Assembly: GCF_900564145.1 (NCBI RefSeq)
Contig: NZ_UOOB01000001.1
Location: 2,854,754-2,918,753, forward strand
Origin: Comamonas sp. lk
Lineage (GTDB): Bacteria; Pseudomonadota; Gammaproteobacteria; Burkholderiales; Burkholderiaceae_C
Reading direction: 5' to 3'
Length of the DNA stretch: 64,000 nt
Part shown: in pieces, positions 44,725-52,200 of the stretch
Position numbering within the stretch: position 1 is the stretch's first letter
Layout: each line of letters starts with the position of its first letter
Position numbers and translations under genes: made by a program
Notes under the pieces: generated by a model
Databases searched by the model: none
Seen by the model: the letters and a program-made list of their open reading frames with translations, nothing else
Told to the model about the DNA's origin: nothing

Positions 44725-45047
44725 GCGCGCCCCCACAGAGATCTTGTTCGCAGGCTCGAGCGGCCGAGGAGTGTCATGAGGTGGTTGGTGGACTTGGCTG
44801 TATCAATGACGGCAATCGCTGCAAAGCAGAAGTAGCCTGCCGAAGGCAGCTTTAGGCTGAACTGAGTCATTCAGGGACCTGCGCCTGAGGGACAGCAATC
44901 GCTAACACCAGCCGTTGAGCGCCATCTACCTCGAAGTGCCGCTTCACCCTCAGGACCGGTCACTCGATTGCGTGGTTCGACACGTATCCAAACGAAGGAT
45001 CGCTTCTGCGTGCCCCGACAGGCTTGTGTCGACCCACAGCAGACAGC
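44725..45047. other. Degenerate repeat region
   Basis: No supported gene. It contains GGCAATCGCTGCAAAGCAG (about 44811-44829), which recurs in altered form near 47850 and 48079, and GCTAACACCAGCCGTTGAGC (about 44901-44920), which looks like an attC remnant with a GTTGAGC core. An 84-codon ORF (44915-45169) overlaps the attC site and the next gene and was not accepted. Confidence 0.4.
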
Positions 45048-45104
45048 CACTAACGTTTGAATTCACCGACGCCGAAGGCGGTCCGGTGGAACAACATGTT
45101 AGAT
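45048..45104 (-). repeat. attC-like integron recombination site
   Basis: Read on the minus strand it begins ATCTAAC (45104-45098; fits RYYYAAC), then TTCCACCG (45091-45084), a central CCGCCTTCGGCG hairpin, CGGTGAA (45068-45062) and ends in GTTAGTG (45054-45048). The two outer and two inner boxes pair as in attC. The inner left box has one extra base compared with the right one, the usual extrahelical nucleotide. It lies six bases after the stop codon of the gene at 45111-45479, the exact position expected for a cassette. Confidence 0.65.
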
Positions 45105-45110
45105 TTCGCC

Positions 45111-45479
45111 TCAAGCAAGTATCCAAGCGGCGGCTACCTGAGCACAGCTACCGAGAGCAATCAAAATAAACCCCCACAAAGCCAAGTTCGACACTCGGAG
45201 CCGGTAGTTCAATTCAGAGGTTTCCAGTTCTGCCTGGAGTTCTGCCATCATCTCGTCACGTTGAGTCTTAGCGGCGGCTACTTCGTCAGCGGAGTACGGC
45301 GGACTGGGATAAGTGGTACTCAAGTATTGATGTAAACGCAGTAGGCCGTCGATCCGTGACTTGAAATGGCGCTGCCGTTGAACCTGCATGGGCGCTTGGA
45401 ATGCGTCGTATGCCAACAGGGCGGCCCCAAGAAGTGCCAGAAGTGGCCCAATAATGGCCAAGAGTGTAGAAACGCTCAT
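45111..45479 (-). CDS. Two-helix membrane protein in an integron-like cassette
   Basis: 122 residues: an N-terminal helix (LLAIIGPLLALLGAALLAYD), a charged probable coiled coil (residues 30-90, with DEVAAAKTQRDEMMAELQAE) and a C-terminal helix (LWGFILIALGSCAQVAAAWI). Both termini would face the same side. It is followed at once by the attC-like site at 45048-45104. The start is probable rather than certain because no strong ribosome site is seen and the preceding cassette boundary may lie close by. Function unknown. Confidence 0.55.
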   Translation of the reverse strand: MSVSTLLAIIGPLLALLGAALLAYDAFQAPMQVQRQRHFKSRIDGLLRLHQYLSTTYPSPPYSADEVAAAKTQRDEMMAELQAELETSELNYRLRVSNLALWGFILIALGSCAQVAAAWILA

Positions 45480-45484
45480 GTGAG

Positions 45485-45513
45485 ATTAAGTCGGCTTAGA
45501 TGAGTTGTTAGTC
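45485..45513 (-). repeat. Partial attC-like site
   Basis: Minus strand: GACTAAC (45513-45507) starts four bases after the stop of the repeat-protein gene, followed by a five-base spacer, ATCTAAGC (45501-45494) and CTTAAT (45490-45485). The inner boxes pair with one extra base on the left, as in attC, but the closing GTTRRRY box is not intact. Confidence 0.4.
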
Positions 45514-45517
45514 GACC

Positions 45518-45799
45518 TCAATTACGGATATCCAGGGTGGGAAGGCCGTAGTCATCAATACTGTTATGCACTGTTGGATATAGCTGTGTTCCGCGAATCT
45601 CGTAAAAAGGCAGGCCGAAATCATCAACAGAATTGTGAATAGTTGGATATACGGACGTGCCCCTGATCTCAAATGCAGGAAGTCCGTAGTCGTGCACCTC
45701 GTTATGCACAGTCGGATAGAGTTGGTTGCCGCGCATTTCAAAGGCCGGCAGACCAAAGTCATAACGTTCTGCATGGGCTGTTGGATACAAGCTTGGCAT
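45518..45799 (-). CDS. Four-fold tandem-repeat protein (93 aa)
   Basis: Nearly the whole protein is four copies of a unit of about 22 residues with consensus YPTxHNxxxDYGLPAFEIRG: first YPTAHAERYDFGLPAFEMRG, then YPTVHNEVHDYGLPAFEIRG, YPTIHNSVDDFGLPFYEIRG and YPTVHNSIDDYGLPTLDIRN. Each unit should give two short beta strands, so a small closed four-fold beta structure is likely. No signal peptide. The ribosome site CAGGAG lies 7 bases before the ATG. A GTTAGCC box (45822-45816) just upstream and a partial attC downstream mark it as an integron cassette. DNA of the four units has diverged much more than the protein, so the repeat is old and maintained. Confidence 0.75.
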   Translation of the reverse strand: MPSLYPTAHAERYDFGLPAFEMRGNQLYPTVHNEVHDYGLPAFEIRGTSVYPTIHNSVDDFGLPFYEIRGTQLYPTVHNSIDDYGLPTLDIRN

Positions 45800-45843
45800 T
45801 GAAGTCTCCTGAACAGGCTAACTGGATTTAGACGACAGGCAAA

Positions 45844-45898
45844 ATTGCTCATCGCTCTCATAAGAGTGAATCTATCTGTAATGATGAGAGTGAGCAAT
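45844..45898. repeat. Inverted repeat upstream of the repeat-protein gene
   Basis: ATTGCTCATCGCTCTCAT (45844-45861) is imperfectly complementary to ATGATGAGAGTGAGCAAT (45881-45898). It lies where the attC of the preceding cassette would be expected and could be its decayed form, or a transcription signal. Confidence 0.4.
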
Positions 45899-46062
45899 CG
45901 CAAGCATTGCCTTCTAGGCGAACCTAAAAATTTCGAGACTGGAGCTTGATATGTGCTATTAGAGGCCAATGATGGAATGACTGCTCATGGCCGACTGCGT
46001 GAATTCGATTTGCTCCTCGATAGCAGTCAGTCGACTTGCATCAGCTAATTGGTCGAAGGCAG

Positions 46063-46359
46063 CTATCGGTGGCGAGTACGAAGTGGTGTTGTCGGCCAGC
46101 AGCAGTCCTTGAAGGCATCTCCCTCATTGACTGTTTCAGGCTGATTGCGGAAGTTCACCAAGGTCCGCTTTGCGGCAAATCGGGCTAGGCCAATACGGAA
46201 GCCAGAAGACTCCTCTGTTCGCAGGCGGTCGAGCATCCGGCACAGCTGTTCGCGCAACTGGTCAAGTACCCGTGTGGCCCTCCGCGGCTGAAGCTCGATG
46301 ACGGGCCGCAGTCGCAGGTGCTTGCGATGGCCTTGATTGGACGGCAGGGCTGGCATCAT
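46063..46359 (-). pseudogene. Truncated integron integrase (IntI-like N-terminus)
   Basis: 98 codons from ATG 46359 (GGGAG 5 bases upstream). Residues 32-49 read LDQLREQLCRMLDRLRTE; class 1 IntI has LDQLRE, eight residues and then LRTE with the same spacing in its DNA-binding N-domain. After that similarity fades and the frame stops long before the tyrosine-recombinase catalytic residues (R, H, R, Y). I read it as the stub of a lost integrase. The perfect LexA box 75 bases upstream is what SOS-controlled intI genes have, which supports the call. An in-frame ATG at 46407 is possible. Confidence 0.6.
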
Positions 46360-46433
46360 GTGGGCTCCCGGCGGCAGCGAATCCTCGTTGAGGAGACTTG
46401 TAAGCACGCGCCGCTTTTGCCGGAAACTTAATT

Positions 46434-46449
46434 CTGTATTTAAATACAG
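46434..46449. promoter_or_regulatory. LexA box (integrase promoter)
   Basis: CTGTATTTAAATACAG is a perfect palindrome that fits CTGT-N8-ACAG. It lies between the integrase stub on the left and the rightward gene pair at 46592. LexA control of integrase genes is established for integrons; here it may also affect rightward transcription. Confidence 0.8.
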
Positions 46450-46557
46450 TTAAACGGGAGATTTCTATGACCTATCAAAGGCTTGCCGGTGCACGGTGCG
46501 CCGATTTAGGCGCGTAGCGGGTCTGCCTAGATGGCATTAGCCGTCTCCCGAGAACAC

Positions 46558-46564
46558 GTTAGAA
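46558..46564 (+). other. Candidate attI/first cassette junction
   Basis: GTTAGAA differs from the GTTRRRY core only at the last base. It lies between the LexA box and the first rightward gene, as attI does in intact integrons. Support is positional and weak. Confidence 0.3.
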
Positions 46565-46591
46565 TGACTAGTAAATTTTCGAGGCCAATCA

Positions 46592-47122
46592 ATGTCGAAA
46601 ACAAAAGAAATCGTTAATCAAAGAATTAAGCAGATTAACGAGTTTTTTGACAAGCAGCACTACCTTAAAAAAGGCCGACGGTCAGGCGCCTCGGTTTTCC
46701 GGATGCTTCGATACAAGAGTGTAAAATACAAAGAAAACATCGAGAGCGCTCAATCGGAATTAAGTGCAACGCTGGCCCAGCATGTTGAATTTCGCCACCA
46801 TACCTTGGTGGCGTGTGCTATTGGCGCGAGGGTGAAGAAATTCTATAGCTTTGGGACCTCCTACCGTGTTGTGCAGTCCTGTAATCCTCGACTGAAAAGG
46901 CGACTTGCCCGTCTCGGAGATGTTGGAAAGAAGTCGGCTAACACGAACTCGACAAACGTTATTGGAAAATGCGCTGAAGTTAAGGCTGCAAATCAAATCT
47001 TGCGAAAAAACAAGAAGTTGGATGTGCCCGAAATCGAACTCACCCCGGCCATTCGACCGCGCACCTTGGAAATAATACCGCGATGTCCGAATTGCGTGGT
47101 AGTGTTTGGACCCGAGAAATGA
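46592..47122 (+). CDS. Protein with cytidine-deaminase-like zinc signature
   Basis: 176 residues, basic, no signal peptide. The C-terminal third has GKCAEVKAANQIL (C127, E129) and, 38 residues later, PRCPNC (C165, C168). This [H/C]AE...PCxxC arrangement and spacing are those of the cytidine-deaminase superfamily, especially toxin-type deaminases such as the YwqJ group, where Cys replaces the first His. The chain ends eight residues after the second Cys, so later strands of the fold are missing or supplied otherwise. The first 110 residues match nothing I know. The next ORF begins within its stop codon (ATGA). GC content is clearly below that of the flanks, as usual for integron cassettes. Toxin or nucleic-acid editing activity is inference. 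Confidence 0.55.
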   Translation: MSKTKEIVNQRIKQINEFFDKQHYLKKGRRSGASVFRMLRYKSVKYKENIESAQSELSATLAQHVEFRHHTLVACAIGARVKKFYSFGTSYRVVQSCNPRLKRRLARLGDVGKKSANTNSTNVIGKCAEVKAANQILRKNKKLDVPEIELTPAIRPRTLEIIPRCPNCVVVFGPEK

Positions 47123-47694
47123 ACTCAACAGACTTCGATTTTGATCTATTCTTCAGATCCCGCTATAGCAGGTTCCTCATTCATCTCGCATCAGGGGGTG
47201 GCACGATCGCCAGCGAAGTTTTTTCAAATCCAGCGCATTTTGCGCTTCGGAAGAAGCTGAGGAGCATCCCAGAAAGCCTTAAACTCGAATACAAACTGAG
47301 TCCGCATATCGATGAAATACTTGCAAATAAAGCCAGGAATTTCGAAAGTCAAGAATTTGATCGCCAGGCCTACTTAAGCGATTTCATTGATTTTGCACGA
47401 TGTGGCTGTTTCTCCTTCGATAGAACTTACTTGGGTAAATCGACTGATCGCCAATACCACCTAGTCGCTTACCCTGTTTTTCGAAGGTCGTACGAAAATA
47501 TAGTTGATATAGTTGGGGGCGAGGTGATTTACGGACTCAGGAGACACTCAGATCCTGGCATATTAAACTCATTTATAGATAAATCCGTTAGAAAACCCTT
47601 CTGGAATGGGAATGTTTGGCTTATTGGAAAACATTTGGTCACCCATATTCACAACAACGATGAAGAAATCCATATTGCGAGCAGCCTCGAATAG
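47119..47694 (+). CDS. Unknown protein coupled to the deaminase-like gene
   Basis: 191 residues from ATG 47119, which overlaps the upstream stop by four bases. No signal peptide, membrane helix or known motif; contains ARCGCFSFDRTYLGKS and a His-rich C-terminus (GKHLVTHIHNNDEEIH). Overlap, matching low GC and the single downstream attC-like site make it part of one two-gene cassette. In such an arrangement an immunity or partner protein is the simplest guess, but nothing in the sequence proves it. Confidence 0.6.
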   Translation: MNSTDFDFDLFFRSRYSRFLIHLASGGGTIASEVFSNPAHFALRKKLRSIPESLKLEYKLSPHIDEILANKARNFESQEFDRQAYLSDFIDFARCGCFSFDRTYLGKSTDRQYHLVAYPVFRRSYENIVDIVGGEVIYGLRRHSDPGILNSFIDKSVRKPFWNGNVWLIGKHLVTHIHNNDEEIHIASSLE

Positions 47695-47724
47695 CCGGGA
47701 AATATATGGCGTATCCTTCTGGCA

Positions 47725-47812
47725 CTCTATTTAACCTGACTTATTTATCTGTCATGACCCTTTCAGCGCAAGGCTCGCGCCAGGCAAAACGCAGGTTAAT
47801 AGAGCGTTGAGC
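47725..47812 (+). repeat. attC-like site after the deaminase pair
   Basis: CTCTATTTAACCTG (47725-47738) pairs with CAGGTTAATAGAG (47792-47804) over 13 bases with one extra T in the left arm, the usual attC asymmetry. The right side ends in GTTGAGC (47806-47812), a perfect GTTRRRY core. The left outer box is degenerate. It begins 30 bases after the stop of the second gene. Confidence 0.45.
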
Positions 47813-48184
47813 GACCGCTTCCGGGCATCTCGTTCGGCAAGTCGAAGGACAGCAACCGTTGCAAAGCCGACATAGGTCTACGAAGGCTGGACGACCGCAA
47901 TGGGTCGCTAGCTCCTGTTCGCACGACGTGACAGCGGACATCCAGCGACCTAACTGCCTTCACTTGATAGTCGCTGTCCGCTGCACACCTGCAACCCGTC
48001 ATTGGGCAGTAGTCCGCGTCGATGATCGGATGGCCGGTATGGGACGGTGACAGTTAGGAAGCGTCGCGGCTACGAGCAGCGGCAATCGCTGCACAGCAAC
48101 CCTAGAGCGATAACATGCGAATAGCTGCAACAGGTCTCGTTTACAGCCGTCGAATCAGCCTAAGGATTGACCAAGCGAGCCTGC
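47813..48184. other. Non-coding decayed mobile DNA
   Basis: About 370 bases with no supported ORF. Short motifs such as CAGCAACCGTTGCAAAGC (about 47849) and GGCAATCGCTGCACAGCA (about 48082) are variants of the sequence at 44811. It probably contains empty or ruined cassettes. Confidence 0.4.
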
Positions 48185-48193
48185 TTAGAGCGG

Positions 48194-48663
48194 CTAACAC
48201 CACCTATCCACGAAGCGGGCGCAGATGATTGCTGCAGCCAATTGCAGCAACGCTTCGTGAATGTCCAAGCGCCTTTCAAAACGGATTCGCAGCTTGCCAA
48301 AGCCAGCAAACCATCCGTGTGTTCTCTCCACAACCCAGCGATGCCTACCCAGTTTCTCGCTGCTCTCCATCCCTCGCCTTGCAATCCGGCTGGCGATGCC
48401 CCGCCGCCTGAGATAGGCACGGCAGCGTCGGTAGTCATAACCTTTGTCGGCATGTAGCTTCGCCGGTCGCTTGCGTGCTCTGCCTGGCAAGCCTGCTTGC
48501 CGCAGGTAGCGCATCCATGCACTTCTCGAACATCATGGAATCGTGCCTGTTAGCCCCACTGACGAGAATCACCAGAGGGATACCTCTGGCATCTACGACG
48601 ATATGCCGTTTGGAGCCGAGCTTGCCTCGGTCGGTGGGGTTGGGGCCCGTTTCCTGGCCCCCC
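48194..48663 (-). pseudogene. IS427-type transposase OrfB, frameshifted
   Basis: After the -1 shift at the G6 run the frame reads GPNPTDRGKLGSKRHIVVDA, then VSGANRHDSMMFEKCMDALP, as expected for this group. It loses homology near 48505. Homology resumes in another frame (GLPGRARKRPAKLHADKGYD, WVVERTHGWFAGFGKLRIRF) to 48194. One extra base around 48500-48508 explains this. A functional DDE enzyme would need two frame changes, so the element is probably dead, or the base is a sequencing error. Confidence 0.75.
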
Positions 48664-49018
48664 GGGGGCTTGGCACCGAAGAGCCATCAATGCAGGCCCG
48701 GCTCCAATCAATCTGGTCATGTTCACGCAGGCGCACCAGCATGGCTTGGTGCAATCGCTGCCAGACACCACTAGCATTCCAGTCACGCAGGCGCCGCCAG
48801 CAAGTCATGCCGCTGCCGTAACCCAGGGATTGGGGGAGGTCTTCCCATGGAATGCCGGTGTGCAGCACGAACAGGATGCCGTTGAGGGCCGCCTCATCGC
48901 TCACGCGTAGCTTGCGCGCGCCACCTTTGCTGGAAGGTGAAAATGTTGGAATCAGGGGCTGCAGCTGTTGCCACAGTTCTTTGTTAACGGGTTGTCTTGC
49001 CATGAGGGCATGAAGCAT
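48593..49018 (-). CDS. IS427-type transposase, OrfA
   Basis: N-terminal part of a DDE transposase, with the DUF4096-like PLIPTFSPSSKGGARKLRVS and the first catalytic Asp in ARACIDGSSVPSPRG-like context (SRACIDGSSVPSPRGA). The frame leaves homology after a run of six G (48663-48658), the usual site of -1 frameshifting into OrfB. ATG could be 49018 or 49000. Confidence 0.75.
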   Translation of the reverse strand: MLHALMARQPVNKELWQQLQPLIPTFSPSSKGGARKLRVSDEAALNGILFVLHTGIPWEDLPQSLGYGSGMTCWRRLRDWNASGVWQRLHQAMLVRLREHDQIDWSRACIDGSSVPSPRGARKRAPTPPTEASSAPNGISS

Positions 49019-49248
49019 AAATGCTTCATGCCGGTCTCAGAGGGAAGTGGTGTTAGCGGCTCTTAGGTGTACAAAAATCACTGGATTCCGCATGGCGCAC
49101 CAAGTCGGTCCTTGCTGCCCGGCCTTTACTTTTTAAAAACCCTTTAATTTCTTGCCGCCGACTGCGTTTGCGCCCTGCTCCGGGTCGTTCACTCCCTAGT
49201 TTGTTGAACAATCTTGCGATGCAAGCGCTCTCACCGCAACCAACGGCC

Positions 49249-52200
49249 TCAATGAAAATCGCGGCTGTTCAGGCCGACTTCCACAAAGCGCCCCAGCCAG
49301 CGAGTCATGTCCTTGGCGCGCATTACTACCAAATGATGAGCGGCTGGCGCTTTATCTGATTGGGCTTTAGCCTGTTTTCCCTCATATTCCTCGGCGTCCA
49401 GCTGTGGAGCCGTGCTAGTTTGCCAGATGCCTTCCACGGCCAGCAGGCGTGAGGCCAGCAGCGGCGCCTGCCAGCGGGCAAAGGTCTGGGCCCAGACCAC
49501 AAGGTTGATGGTGCCGGTCTCGTCTTCCAGGGAGATGAACAGCGTGCCCTTGGCCGTGGGCGGTCTCTGGCGCACGGTGACGATGCCGCAGGCGCGCACT
49601 TTTTGACCCGGCAGCATGTTGCGCAGCTCCACGGCCGTGTGCAGGCCATGGCGGGCCAGCTTGGGGCGCAGCAGGGCCAGAGGGTGGCGGCGCAGACTCA
49701 GGCCCGTGGCGGCGTAGTCGAACATGATTTCTTCGCCCTCTCGGGCTGCGGGCAGCTGCAGCGCGGGCTCGTTGACCGGCACACCGGCAAACAGCGGCGG
49801 CAAGTCGTTTTGCACGGCGGCATCCCACATTTGCTGGCGTCTATGGCCCGAGAGAGAGCGCAGCGCATCGGCAGCGGCCAGGGCTTGCAGCTCGCTTTGG
49901 CTCAGCTGCGCTCTCAGGGCCAGATCTTCGGTATTCGCCCACGGGGATTGCGCCCTCTGCTCCTCTATGCGTAGCGCCGCAGCCTTGCCCAGATACGCCA
50001 CGCGATTCAGGCCCAGGCGCACGGCGGGCTGGGGCTGGGCCACGCCGCGCAGGGTTTGCAAAGGCGCTTCCAGCGTGCACAGCCAGTGGCTGTGGCAGAC
50101 ATCCACTGGCAGGACGCGCACGCCATGGCGGCGCGCGTCCTGCACCAGTTGCGCGGGCGCATAAAAACCCATGGGCTGGGCATTGAGCAGGGCTTGCAGA
50201 AAAATTGCCGGCTCATGGCGCTTGAACCAGGCGCTGGCATAGGCCAGCAGCGCAAAGCTGATGGCATGGCTTTCGGGAAAGCCGTATTCGCCAAAGCCCA
50301 GCATTTGCGCAAAGATGGCCTGGGCAAATTCCAGCCGGTAGCCGCGCGCCACCATGCCGTCGATCAGCGGGCGCTCAAAGCCGTGCACACCGCCCTTGCG
50401 TTTCCAGGCGGCCATGGAGCGGCGCAGCGCATCGGCTCTTTCGGCCGAAAAACCCGCCGCCTCCATGGCGATCTGCATGACCTGCTCCTGGAATATGGGT
50501 ACGCCCAGCGTGCGCTCCAGGGCTTTTTTCAGCTCTGGTTTTTCCAGCACCAGCGGCAAGTCCCTGCGCTCACGCTCGCGCGCCAGCAGATAGGGGTGGA
50601 CCATGCCGCCCTGAATCGGCCCGGGCCGCACGATGGCGACCTGCACGGCCAGGTCGTAGAACTTGCGGGGCAGCAGCCGCGGCAGCATGCTCATCTGAGC
50701 CCGGCTTTCGATCTGGAAAGTGCCCACGGTATCGGCACGGCAAATCATGGCGTAGGTAGCCGGGTCGTCCTGCGGGATCTGGGCCAGGCCCCATGATTCG
50801 CCGCGCCAGCGGGCGCGCTCGGTCAGCGCATTGCGCAGCATGGTGAGCATGCCCAGGGCCAGCACATCGACCTTGAGCAGACCGAGCACGTCCAGATCGT
50901 CCTTGTCCCATTGAATGACGCAGCGATGGGCCATGGCTGCAGGCTCCACCGGCACCAGCCGCGTGAGCTTGTCCTGGGTGAGCACAAAGCCGCCCACATG
51001 CTGGCTCAGATGACGCGGCCTATCCTTGAGCTGCCAGGCCAGCTCCACCCACAGGCGCAGCTGCCTGTCGCTGACGCTCACCGTCATGGATTTATCCTGG
51101 GCCAGCACCTGAGCTTCCTTGAATTTGCGCTCCACCCAGTCCTCGGGCAGGGTTTCTGGCCCGTCTTCGGGCGATGCCTCGGACGATGCCTGGGAGAGGT
51201 CGGCTTTTTCGGCCTGGGCCTGGGCATGTTCGCTGAACCAGTACTGGCCCTTGGCCAGCGCATCGATCAGGTCCGCCGGCAAGCCCAAGGCCTTGCCCAC
51301 ATCGCGCAACGCGCCCCGGCTGCGCCAGCAGCTGACCACGGCCGTCAGCGCGGCCCGATCGCGGCCGTATTTGGTGTAGATGTACTGGATGACCTCTTCG
51401 CGCCGGGCATGCTCGAAGTCCACATCGATATCGGGCGGCTCGCTGCGCGCCTTGCTGATGAAGCGCTCCACCAGCAAATGATTGCCCACGGGGTTGACGG
51501 CGGTAATGCCCAGGCAGAAACACACGGCGGAATTGGCGGCCGAGCCCCGGCCCTGGCACAGAATGCCGACGCTGCGCGCATAGCGCACGATGTCATGCAC
51601 GGTGAGAAAGTACATCTCGTACTTGCAGTCGGCAATCAGCGCCAGCTCGATCTGCAGCTGCGCCCGCACCGCTTCGGGAATGCCTTGGGGATAGCGCCCC
51701 GCCGCGCCCTGCCAGGTATGCCAGGCCAGGGTCTGGCCTGCACTCATGCCGGGCAACACGCTTTCCTGCGGGTACTGGTAGCTGATTTCGTTCAGGATAA
51801 AGCTGCAGCGTTCGGCCAACCGAACGCTGGCCTGTAGCAGCGCTTTGGGATACAGGGCCGCCAGCCGCAGGCGCGAGCGCAGATGCCGCTCGGCATTGAG
51901 CTGCAGCGCAAAGCCGCATTCGCCCACCGTCTTGCCCAACTGGATGGCCGTCACCACATCCTGCAGCGGCTTGCGCGAGCGGGCATGCATATGCACATCG
52001 CCGCAGGCCAGCAGCGGCAAGCCCAGCGCAGTGCCGACCTGCTGCAGGGTTTGCAGCCACAGACTGTCGTCGGGGGCCAGGTGCAGCTCCACACCCAGCC
52101 ATAGAGATTCTGAATAAAAATGGTTTACAGCGCTTTGAATACAAGCGCTTATAGATATCAAATCAGAAGCATCTTCAAAACCGGCAACCAGGCCACGCTG

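Larger units (their letters stand above)
48188..49062 (-). mobile_element. IS5-family (IS427-group) insertion sequence
   Basis: 875 bp bounded by inverted repeats GAGCGGCTAACACCAC (48188-48203) and, at the right end, the complement of GTGGTGTTAGCGGCTC (49047-49062), 15 of 16 matching. TTA directly outside both ends (48185-48187 and 49063-49065) is a 3-bp target duplication of the TNA type usual for this group. Two overlapping transposase frames lie inside on the minus strand. The intact ends and duplication suggest recent insertion into the island, but orfB is frameshifted. Confidence 0.85.

Noticed and set aside
44915..45169. 84-codon plus-strand ORF
   Set aside because: It crosses the attC-like palindrome and the end of a better minus-strand gene, and lacks a ribosome site.
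45508..45969. 153-codon minus-strand ORF
   Set aside because: It overlaps the four-fold repeat gene in another frame; it only mirrors that gene's DNA and includes non-coding DNA.
46467..46517. 16-codon ORF just right of the LexA box with a GGGAG site
   Set aside because: It looked like an SOS leader peptide or gene remnant, but the LexA box is better explained by the integrase stub on the other strand, and the peptide resembles nothing.
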